A stretch of DNA of 64,000 bases from Sphingobacterium corticibacter (lineage in GTDB: Bacteria; Bacteroidota; Bacteroidia; Sphingobacteriales; Sphingobacteriaceae). Below are positions 53,508 to 64,000 of the stretch, piece by piece. The stretch's first letter is position 1, and each line of letters opens with the position of its first letter. A program made the translations under genes and the position numbers. Where the stretch lies: NCBI RefSeq assembly GCF_003076635.1, contig NZ_QDKG01000001.1, positions 1,116,001-1,180,000 of the forward strand, written 5' to 3'. Below the pieces are notes generated by a model. The model ran no database searches. It was not told the origin of the DNA and saw only the letters and a list, made by a program, of their open reading frames with translations.

Positions 53508-55508
53508 ATGATGAAATTAAATAGTCAATTTTTTACAAAATATATGCTCCTTATCGGAGCGGTTGCGGGCCTGAGTTCCTGTGAGAAGTTCTTAGATATC
53601 GAACCACCATCTCAGATCATTCCAGAGAACTATTTGGAAGAGGAAAGTCAATTGGCGGCTTACACGATTGCGCGTTATACCGAATTGCTGCCATCACATG
53701 GCAACTGGTCGTACGGTACATTCGGTAACGATGGTGGTACGGATAATATGGTGACGCCTTCGGTGAACAATCGTTATGTTCCTGGTCAACAGCGTGTTGC
53801 TGCTAATGGCGGTGAATGGAGCTTCACGTCCATATTTCAAGCGAACTATTACTTGAATACGGTTGTGCCTAAGTGGAAAGCGGGAACTATTTTTGGTTCG
53901 TCCGAAAATGTAGCTCACTACGTAGGTGAAGGTTATTTCTTGCGTGCGATGGCGTACTTTCAGAAATTGCAAACATTAGGCGATTTCCCGATTATGAAAA
54001 CAACCATGAATGATAGCGATCCAGCTCTTTTGATCGAGGCGAGTCGCCGTTCTCCACGCAATGAGGTAGCACGTTTTATCTTGTCAGATCTGGATTCTGC
54101 GATTATGTTGCTTAAAGTGCAAGCACCAGGTGGTCGTAAACAACGTATTGCTAAGCATGCTGCATTGTTGCTTAAATCTAGAGTTGCTTTATACGAAGGT
54201 ACTTGGTTGAAATATTTTAAAGGTACGGCGTATGTGCCGAATGGTCCAGAATGGCCAGGAGCGACTAAGGAATTCACCAGCAATTATCAATATTCTTCTG
54301 GTGGTATTGATCAGGAAATCGACTTTTTCTTGACCGAAGCCATGTCTAGCGCTCAAGTTGTAGCAGACGAAGTCGCTTTAGTAGAAAACACGGGTATTAT
54401 TGAATCTCCAGCAAATGAGAACCCTTACTTCAACATGTTCTCTGCGGTGAATATGTCGACTTATAGCGAGGTCTTGCTTTGGAGAGAATACAGCCAAAGT
54501 GTAGTAACACACAATGTACCGGTTAATTCACAAACGGGTAACTATGCGGTAGGTACGACTCGCAGTTTGGTAGAAAGTTACTTGATGGCTAATGGTTTGC
54601 CAATCTATGCGACAGGTAGCGGATATCAAGGTGATGATTATCTAGCCAATGTGCGTGCTAATCGCGACGGACGCTTGAATTTATTTTTGAAAGAGCCTGC
54701 TCAACGGAATATCCTTGTCAATAGAGGTGCTGGTAACGCGGAGGTAGCGGTAGAACCAACTCCTCAGATTCTGGCTACGAACTGGGAACAGAAATATACC
54801 ACGGGATATGCTTTGCGTAAAGGCCTTTCTTATGATGGTTTGCAAATGAATAATGGACAAGGATTTACGGGTAGTATTACCTTCCGTGCTTCAGAAGCTT
54901 ATTTGAACTATATCGAAGCTTGTTATGAGAAAAATGGAAGCATCGATGGCAAAGCTCAAGGTTATTGGAGAGCATTGCGTACACGTGCTAAGGTAGATCC
55001 TGATTATAGCAAAACGATTGCTGCGACCGAAATGAGCAAAGAAACCCTAGATTGGGGCGCATATTCTGCTGGTAATCTGATTAGCCCGACTTTGTATAAT
55101 ATCCGTCGTGAGCGTCGTAGCGAGTTGATCGCTGAGGGCTTGCGTTGGATGGATTTGAAACGCTGGCGTGCTATGGATCAAATGGCGCAGACGCCATACC
55201 ATTTCGAAGGTTTCAAATTATGGGGACCAATGAAAGACTGGTATCAAGCAAGCGCTTTGGTGTTTGGTGCATCCAATAGCAATGCGATCGTATCTGATCC
55301 AGCGCGTAGTGCCTACTTGCGTCCGTTAGAGATACAAGGAAGTTCATTAGGATACAACGGCGCTCGTTTTACGATGGCACATTACCTAGAACCTATTGCT
55401 GCTTTGCACTTTATCCTTACCTCGCCAGATAATTCAGCAGCAACTTCTGTTATTTATCAAAATCCAGGATGGACTACCGCTGGTGGTTCCGCTCCAAACG
55501 GATTTTAA
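53508..55508 (+). CDS. SusD/RagB-family lipoprotein of the polysaccharide locus
   Basis: A 666-residue surface lipoprotein, longer than the first SusD in the window. The signal and lipobox (GLSSC) are followed by SusD features: EGYFLRAMAYFQKLQTLGDFPIM, TPR-like helices and the C-terminal LYNIRRERRSELIAEGLRWMDLKRW. It is the glycan-binding lid of the SusC gene 8 bases upstream and closes that transcription unit at a terminator. ATG 53508 or the next codon, 53511, may be the start. Confidence 0.93.
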   Translation: MMKLNSQFFTKYMLLIGAVAGLSSCEKFLDIEPPSQIIPENYLEEESQLAAYTIARYTELLPSHGNWSYGTFGNDGGTDNMVTPSVNNRYVPGQQRVAANGGEWSFTSIFQANYYLNTVVPKWKAGTIFGSSENVAHYVGEGYFLRAMAYFQKLQTLGDFPIMKTTMNDSDPALLIEASRRSPRNEVARFILSDLDSAIMLLKVQAPGGRKQRIAKHAALLLKSRVALYEGTWLKYFKGTAYVPNGPEWPGATKEFTSNYQYSSGGIDQEIDFFLTEAMSSAQVVADEVALVENTGIIESPANENPYFNMFSAVNMSTYSEVLLWREYSQSVVTHNVPVNSQTGNYAVGTTRSLVESYLMANGLPIYATGSGYQGDDYLANVRANRDGRLNLFLKEPAQRNILVNRGAGNAEVAVEPTPQILATNWEQKYTTGYALRKGLSYDGLQMNNGQGFTGSITFRASEAYLNYIEACYEKNGSIDGKAQGYWRALRTRAKVDPDYSKTIAATEMSKETLDWGAYSAGNLISPTLYNIRRERRSELIAEGLRWMDLKRWRAMDQMAQTPYHFEGFKLWGPMKDWYQASALVFGASNSNAIVSDPARSAYLRPLEIQGSSLGYNGARFTMAHYLEPIAALHFILTSPDNSAATSVIYQNPGWTTAGGSAPNGF

Positions 55509-55533
55509 AAGATCGTTTTTATAGTTGTTTATT

Positions 55534-55570
55534 AGCCGTAGATCATAGCAATATGGTCTGCGGTTTTTTT
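55534..55570 (+). terminator. Terminator of the second susCD pair
   Basis: The arms 55536-55544 and 55555-55563 (CCGTAGATC/GGTCTGCGG) pair with two G-U pairs, followed by seven T. It separates the susCD unit from the GH2 operon. Confidence 0.8.
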
Positions 55571-55669
55571 GTGTTTTGCTATGTCATTCTTACGAACAAA
55601 TCCAAAATGTTGGTCGTGTCATACATTCGTTACCTGATCAGACGCAGTCATTCCGTTTCGGTCAATATG

Positions 55670-55726
55670 CACCCTGTTTTGGGCAAAAATGTCCCCCTCG
55701 GTAGCATCCTTTTGCCATTATCTTAG
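55670..55726 (+). promoter_or_regulatory. Candidate HTCS operator B and promoter of the GH2-GH51-GH127-GH43 operon
   Basis: Half-sites CACCC (55670-55674) and ATGTCCC (55689-55695) are followed by TATCTTAG at 55719-55726, one mismatch from TAnnTTTG and 30 bases from the second half-site. Operator A aligns with it over 32 bases at 22 positions without gaps. Confidence 0.5.
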
Positions 55727-55745
55727 TGCTATTAACACATACTAG

Positions 55746-58985
<3,240 letters not shown>

Positions 58986-58992
58986 CCTTATT

Positions 58993-61005
58993 ATGGCATT
59001 TACCGGAAAACATATTTTCTCTCGAAAAAATCTATTAAAAATAGCGTTGCTAGCAGCAGCATTGCAGGTGCAATCCACTGATTTGTTGGCACAGGATCAA
59101 AAGACCTTTACGGTGGATATGAATAAGCCGAAAGGCGAGATTAATCCCAACATGTGGGGCATCTTCTTCGAAGATATCAACATGGGAGCAGATGGCGGAA
59201 TCTACGCTGAGCTCATCAAAAACCGTTCTTTTGAATTTTTTAGACCCATGATGGGATGGGAAAAGCTGGGTAAAAATACCGAAGCGAGCATGACTATCTT
59301 AAATCGGCAGGAAGAAGAGCATCAAGCCAATCCACGCTATCTGCGCGTAGATACGCGGAAAGCAGATACCACACTTGGACTAAAAAATGAAGGTTTCCGT
59401 GGTATGGGCATCAAAGAAGGTTTGGCCTATGATTTTTCGGTATTGTACCGTCAAGCCAATGCTGGTATTCGCGTCAAGCTAGAGTTATTAGATTCTACGG
59501 GGCAGGTAATTGCGGAAACTGCATTTCAGCCAACCGCAGATGTGCAAAACTGGCAAAGCGCCGAAGCGCGTTTGGTCGCTACTAAGACAGATCCTAAAGG
59601 CTCATTCCGTATGTGGTTTGAAGGCAAAGGCGTGATCGATTTAGATATGATCTCCCTATTCCCAGAAGATACGTGGAAAGGACGTAAAAAAGGTTTACGC
59701 GCTGATATGGTGCAAGCCTTGGCAGATCTGAAGCCGGGATTTATTCGTTTTCCGGGAGGCTGTATTGTCGAAGGATTTGATCTTTCGCAACGTTTCCAAT
59801 GGAAGAAAACGGTAGGAGCGATTGAAGATCGTCAGTTGATCATCAACCGTTGGAACACCGAATTTGCGCATCGTTTAACACCGGATTATTTCCAAACATT
59901 TGGTTTAGGATTTTACGAGTACTTCTTGATGGCCGAAGATATCGGTGCCGAGCCACTTCCTATCCTAAACTGTGGTATGGCTTGTCAATTCAATACAGGC
60001 GAATTAGTGCCATTGGATGAGTTGGATCCGTATATTCAAGATGCCATCGATTTGATCGAATTTGCCAACGGTTCGGTGAACACCACTTGGGGTAAAGTAC
60101 GCGCAGATATGGGGCATCCAGAACCATTCAACCTCAAATTGTTGGGCGTAGGAAATGAAAACTGGGGTCCTCAATATGTAGAGCGTCTAGCCGTATTTCA
60201 AAAAATACTAAAAGAGAAACATCCAGAAGTAGAGATCATCGCGAGTGCAGGGCCATATTCTAGCGGCGAGTACTTTGAGTACTTGGATAAAGAACTCCGT
60301 ACGATGAATGTAGATATCATCGATGAGCATTTCTACCAAGAACCGAAATGGTTCTTGAATAATGCGAAACGCTACGATAACTACGATCGCCAAGGGCCAA
60401 AAATCTTTGCTGGTGAATACGCAGCACATAGTCGCGCGGCAACGCATGCGGAGCAACGTAATAATTGGGAAGCCGCTTTGTCTGAAGCCGCATTTCTAAC
60501 CGGATTGGAGCGTAATGCAGATGTGGTACAACTGGCTTCTTATGCGCCATTATTTGCGCATGCGGAAGGCTGGCAGTGGAATCCAAACTTGATTTGGGTG
60601 GACAATATGAAAGTATATCCTACGCCAAGTTATTACGTGCAAAAAGCCTATTCAAACAACACAGGTACACATATTTTATCGTTGCTTGATCAAGGAGCTG
60701 CCGTTGCTGGACAAGATAGCGTCTATGCCTCTGCCGTGTTAGATGAAGAACATCGTAACATTACCTTGAAGCTGGTGAACGTAAGCGGACAGGCGAAACA
60801 AATCGCACTTAATCTGAATGGTTCACAAAAGCTAGCTAAAAGCGCACAAGTAGAATTTATCACGGCCAACGATCTAGGTGCATTCAACGCCGTTGGTAAA
60901 GAGCTACGCGTCGTTCCGCAGCAAACCACTCTGCCAGTGAATAAGAAAAAGCTGGATTTGCCGATGCAGCCACACGCCTTTTATACCATTAAGATCACCT
61001 ATTAG
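58993..61005 (+). CDS. GH51 alpha-L-arabinofuranosidase
   Basis: A 670-residue secreted enzyme releasing alpha-L-arabinofuranose side chains. A signal peptide ends near LLAQ. An N-terminal beta domain (residues ~35-220) is followed by the GH51 barrel. The acid/base Glu in GVGNENWGPQ is at residue 389 and the nucleophile in IFAGEYAAHS at 475. A C-terminal beta-sandwich follows. It is second in the GH2 operon, with 7 bases from GH2 and 20 to GH127. Its arabinofuranosidase role fits removal of side chains from arabinogalactan, arabinan or arabinoxylan; the beta-galactosidase and galactanase-like partners favour arabinogalactan. Confidence 0.94.
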   Translation: MAFTGKHIFSRKNLLKIALLAAALQVQSTDLLAQDQKTFTVDMNKPKGEINPNMWGIFFEDINMGADGGIYAELIKNRSFEFFRPMMGWEKLGKNTEASMTILNRQEEEHQANPRYLRVDTRKADTTLGLKNEGFRGMGIKEGLAYDFSVLYRQANAGIRVKLELLDSTGQVIAETAFQPTADVQNWQSAEARLVATKTDPKGSFRMWFEGKGVIDLDMISLFPEDTWKGRKKGLRADMVQALADLKPGFIRFPGGCIVEGFDLSQRFQWKKTVGAIEDRQLIINRWNTEFAHRLTPDYFQTFGLGFYEYFLMAEDIGAEPLPILNCGMACQFNTGELVPLDELDPYIQDAIDLIEFANGSVNTTWGKVRADMGHPEPFNLKLLGVGNENWGPQYVERLAVFQKILKEKHPEVEIIASAGPYSSGEYFEYLDKELRTMNVDIIDEHFYQEPKWFLNNAKRYDNYDRQGPKIFAGEYAAHSRAATHAEQRNNWEAALSEAAFLTGLERNADVVQLASYAPLFAHAEGWQWNPNLIWVDNMKVYPTPSYYVQKAYSNNTGTHILSLLDQGAAVAGQDSVYASAVLDEEHRNITLKLVNVSGQAKQIALNLNGSQKLAKSAQVEFITANDLGAFNAVGKELRVVPQQTTLPVNKKKLDLPMQPHAFYTIKITY

Positions 61006-61025
61006 GTCTTAGTAATCGACGAGCT

Positions 61026-63419
61026 ATGTTTAGAAAACGGAATGTGTTTTGGATGCTTGCTTTTGCTGCTTTAGCGGTTGTACCCGCTAAAGCACAAGAT
61101 GGAGCGATAAAATTGCTCCCCATCAAGCAGGTGCGGTTATTGGAAAGTCCATTTTTAAAAGCGCAATCACTGAACCGTGATTACTTGCTGGCTTTGGATG
61201 CCGATCGCTTGCTCGCGCCCTTTCTTCGCGAAGCAGGTTTGCCCGAAAAAGCATCCAGTTATACCAATTGGGAAAATTCTGGCCTAGATGGCCACACGGC
61301 TGGTCATTATCTATCTGGTTTGTCCCTATTATACGCCTCGACGGGCGACAAAGCCATACAGGCCAAACTGGAATATGTACTTTCAGAATTGCAACGCTGT
61401 CAAGATGCACTTGGCACCGGATACATTGGTGGCGTACCGGGCAGCACAGCGCTATGGCAAGAGATTAGCCAAGGCGATATTCGTGCGGGTAATTTTGATT
61501 TGAACGGCAAATGGGTGCCTTTGTATAACATCCACAAAACATTTGCTGGTCTGCGCGATGCGTATCAGGTAGCTGGTTATTCAGTAGCTAAAGATATGTT
61601 GGTCAAGATGACTGACTGGGCAGTGAACGTGACGGATGGACTGAGCGATGCGCAAATGCAAGATATGCTGCGTAGTGAGCATGGCGGACTCAATGAAGTA
61701 TTTGCCGATGTCGCTTTTTGGAGCAAAAATCCAGCTCATGCCCGGTTAGCAAAGCGCTTTACACAAGATTCTTTTCTAAACCCTTTGTTAAGTAGACAAG
61801 ATCTCTTGACAGGGATGCATGCCAATACACAAATTCCTAAAGTAATCGGCATCGAACGCATTGCCGAGTTAGAAAACCAAGATGCTTGGCACGATGGCGC
61901 GCAATTCTTTTGGGAAACCGTGGTGCACAATCGTAGCGTAGCGATTGGCGGGAATAGCACGTATGAGCATTTCCATCCTTCGGATGATTTTTCGAGCATG
62001 GTGACCAGTGTCGAAGGACCAGAAACCTGCAATACCTATAATATGCTCAAGCTGAGTGCACAATTGTTTCAGCGCACGGGCGATGTGCGCTACGTCGATT
62101 ATTACGAGCGCGCTTTGTACAATCATATTTTGTCTTCACAACATCCGGAGCATGGCGGATTGGTCTATTTCACGCCGATGCGACCAGCACATTATCGTGT
62201 GTATTCGCAGCCGCAAACGAGCTTTTGGTGCTGCGTGGGTTCTGGATTAGAAAGCCATTCGAAATACGGCGAGTTCATCTACGCGGAGCAAGATCAAGCG
62301 CTATGGGTCAATCTATTTATTCCGTCGGTGCTGACTTGGGAAAAGATGGGCGTGCGCTTGGTGCAACAACATCAATTTCCGAGTACCGATACGATCAATT
62401 TTAAAATACACGCTGATAAAGCGAAAAAGTTTACCCTACATCTACGAAAGCCAAATTGGACAAAAGGGGAGCAGGTCTCCCTTTTTGTCAATGGCAAAAA
62501 GCATCAGATTCAGGAACGCAACAAAGGTTATCTCACCGTAGAACGCAAATGGAAAGAGGGCGATGAGATAAAATTAGTATTGCCGATGCGCGTAGAGCTG
62601 GAAACATTTCCGGACAACTCGCCTTATCTGGCTTTTAACTACGGCCCAGTAGTGCTGGCTGGCACGAGCGCTTCGCAAGATGACATCGTCGGATTGCTAG
62701 CGGATGATAGCCGCGGAGGTCATATTGCCAAAGGCAAACAGGTTTCTGCGACTGATATCCCGTTATTAGTCGGCGATAAAAATGACTTAGTGCAATCGGT
62801 CGATTTGATTTCGGCAAAAGACCTTCGCTTTGCACTACATGTGCAGAATGCAAAAGGGGAGTCGCAGACACAAGAACTAAAACCCTTTGCGCAAATTCAC
62901 GATGCGCGCTATCAGATTTACTGGCCTTACGCCGAATCCCAGAACGAGGCAAAGAGTTACTTTGATCGCGTTAGCAACGCTTATCTGGAACGATTAGAAA
63001 AGCTCACGATCGATCAGGTGCGCGTGGGACAACAACAGCCTGAATCTGATCACGGCATACAATCTTCACAATCCACTACAGGGGCGCAGAATGGCACGCA
63101 GTGGCGTGAAGCCACTGGTTGGTTTAGCTATCAACTCCGTCAATCATCCGGCGAAGCCAAATTCTTATACGTTCAGTATTTTGCCGAAGGCGAATATGAT
63201 TACAACATTTCTATCAATGAAGTGCAGATCGCGAAATTAACTGCCGATCAGAATGCTTCGGGCTTGCAGCAACAAACCATTGCCTTGCCAAAAGAGATAC
63301 AAGCCAATGCAGATCTACTTATTCGTATAGAAGCTAATTCGGGCAACAAAACAGCAAAAATAACCAACATAAAACTACTCCGGAACAATCTATCTGATAC
63401 GCCGGTCACAAATTTTTAA
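61026..63419 (+). CDS. GH127 beta-L-arabinofuranosidase
   Basis: A 797-residue secreted enzyme (formerly DUF1680). The zinc/catalytic set of the family is visible: E333 and C335 in GPETCNTYN, and C402/C403 in WCCVGSGLE, matching the Glu-Cys-Cys-Cys site of Bifidobacterium HypBA1, whose Cys acts as nucleophile. An (alpha/alpha)6 barrel and C-terminal beta domains follow. A further C-terminal ~140-residue region after ~660 (FSYQLRQSSGEAKFLYVQYF) looks like a carbohydrate-binding-type beta-sandwich. The signal peptide ends at AKAQ. It is part of the GH2 operon and would remove beta-linked L-arabinofuranose. Confidence 0.9.
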   Translation: MFRKRNVFWMLAFAALAVVPAKAQDGAIKLLPIKQVRLLESPFLKAQSLNRDYLLALDADRLLAPFLREAGLPEKASSYTNWENSGLDGHTAGHYLSGLSLLYASTGDKAIQAKLEYVLSELQRCQDALGTGYIGGVPGSTALWQEISQGDIRAGNFDLNGKWVPLYNIHKTFAGLRDAYQVAGYSVAKDMLVKMTDWAVNVTDGLSDAQMQDMLRSEHGGLNEVFADVAFWSKNPAHARLAKRFTQDSFLNPLLSRQDLLTGMHANTQIPKVIGIERIAELENQDAWHDGAQFFWETVVHNRSVAIGGNSTYEHFHPSDDFSSMVTSVEGPETCNTYNMLKLSAQLFQRTGDVRYVDYYERALYNHILSSQHPEHGGLVYFTPMRPAHYRVYSQPQTSFWCCVGSGLESHSKYGEFIYAEQDQALWVNLFIPSVLTWEKMGVRLVQQHQFPSTDTINFKIHADKAKKFTLHLRKPNWTKGEQVSLFVNGKKHQIQERNKGYLTVERKWKEGDEIKLVLPMRVELETFPDNSPYLAFNYGPVVLAGTSASQDDIVGLLADDSRGGHIAKGKQVSATDIPLLVGDKNDLVQSVDLISAKDLRFALHVQNAKGESQTQELKPFAQIHDARYQIYWPYAESQNEAKSYFDRVSNAYLERLEKLTIDQVRVGQQQPESDHGIQSSQSTTGAQNGTQWREATGWFSYQLRQSSGEAKFLYVQYFAEGEYDYNISINEVQIAKLTADQNASGLQQQTIALPKEIQANADLLIRIEANSGNKTAKITNIKLLRNNLSDTPVTNF

Positions 63420-64000
63420 TGATGAATAACAAAAGAAATTACTACAAAAACATTCGAAATAAAGCATTCGTTACGGCGGTCTGTTTGCTAGGTGCGTTTT
63501 CAATGGCATCTGCACAAGACGTAAGTCAGAAGGTCGTCAATCGATTTGTGGCAACAAGTAATCCCATTATCAAAGATAAATACACGGCAGATCCAGCGGC
63601 GCTGGTGAAAGGCGATACGCTGTGGTTGTATGCTGGTCAAGATTTGGCTGGCGGACAAACCAAGTATATAATGAAAAATTGGTTGGTGTATTCTACGACA
63701 GATATGAAAAACTGGACGGAATATGAAGTGCCATTGAAAATTACCGATTTCGCTTGGGCAAAAAGTGGAGATGCCTTTGCTGGCCATGTCACCGAGCGCG
63801 ATGGTAAATATTATTGGTACATCAGTAGCAATTGGTCGGGCATTGGTGTGGCGGTATCCGATTCGCCGACAGGTCCTTTCAAAGATGCTTTGGGAAAACC
63901 TTTGTTGACGAACGACGATTGTTTTGCATCAAGCCATGCTTGGGCTTGTATTGATCCTGCGGTGCATATTGATGATGACGGACAAGCTTGGATATTTTGG
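63419..64000 (+). CDS. GH43-family glycoside hydrolase, 5' part cut by the window end
   Basis: The frame is open to the last base (194 codons). ATG 63419 overlaps the GH127 stop by one base (TAATG); the next codon is also ATG. The signal peptide ends at ASAQ. The catalytic base motif TADPAALV and the family stretches LWLYAGQD, WLVYSTTDMKNW, HVTERDGKYYWYIS and WACIDPAVHIDDDGQAWIFW identify a five-bladed GH43 propeller. The likely activity is alpha-L-arabinofuranosidase or endo-arabinanase or xylosidase; the truncated sequence cannot decide. It is the fourth gene of the GH2 operon. Confidence 0.85.
   Translation, partial: MMNNKRNYYKNIRNKAFVTAVCLLGAFSMASAQDVSQKVVNRFVATSNPIIKDKYTADPAALVKGDTLWLYAGQDLAGGQTKYIMKNWLVYSTTDMKNWTEYEVPLKITDFAWAKSGDAFAGHVTERDGKYYWYISSNWSGIGVAVSDSPTGPFKDALGKPLLTNDDCFASSHAWACIDPAVHIDDDGQAWIFW

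Overview
The window looks like chromosomal DNA of a member of the Bacteroidota, most likely Sphingobacteriaceae (Sphingobacterium-like). The support is two SusC/SusD pairs, a hybrid two-component regulator, promoters of the TAnnTTTG (-7) type, scarce Shine-Dalgarno sequences, lipobox and signal-peptide style, and a DUF4397 pair. This is inferred from gene content; no 16S rRNA gene is present.

Layout. 1-7.4 kb: 3' part of a PAS/histidine kinase (probably the tail of a CheB-CheR-PAS-kinase fusion) and a SusC/SusD pair with no glycosidase beside it. 7.5-11 kb: a siderophore-type TonB receptor and a PepSY membrane protein. 11-17 kb: an osmoadaptation block, with a structured leader and glycine-betaine transporter genes proVWX facing the proline biosynthesis operon proC-proB-proA; a putP-type Na+/proline symporter lies at 26 kb. 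17-21 kb: small envelope proteins, one broken by a one-base frameshift, and two tandem DUF4397 lipoproteins. 21-28.5 kb: housekeeping genes grpE-dnaJ, ftsE, an acyl-CoA reductase divergent from a ferredoxin, rpsU (with a strong Shine-Dalgarno, unusual in this phylum) and a HAD phosphatase. 28.5-35.3 kb: tRNA-Met(CAT), a decayed SEC-C gene, unknown membrane/secreted proteins, an MscS channel and a large TPR protein. 35.4-43.8 kb: GH84 hexosaminidase, MATE exporter, siderophore-interacting reductase divergent from an AraC regulator, an exported amidohydrolase and a TlpA-like thioredoxin protein.

43.8-64 kb is a polysaccharide utilisation locus: a 1375-residue hybrid two-component system (HTCS) divergent from a GH16-GH43 fusion enzyme, then SusC-SusD, then an operon of GH2, GH51, GH127 and a GH43 cut by the window end. 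Beta-galactosidase, alpha- and beta-L-arabinofuranosidase and galactanase-like modules together point to arabinogalactan or a related arabinose/galactose-rich plant glycan.

The most interesting new observation is a pair of CCC-containing half-sites about 21 bp apart, found upstream of all three enzyme/transport transcription units of this locus and always 29-30 bp upstream of a -7-like element. It is a good candidate for the HTCS operator. Other points worth a second look are the proV leader, the rpsU Shine-Dalgarno, the frameshifted secreted protein and the palindromes upstream of grpE.
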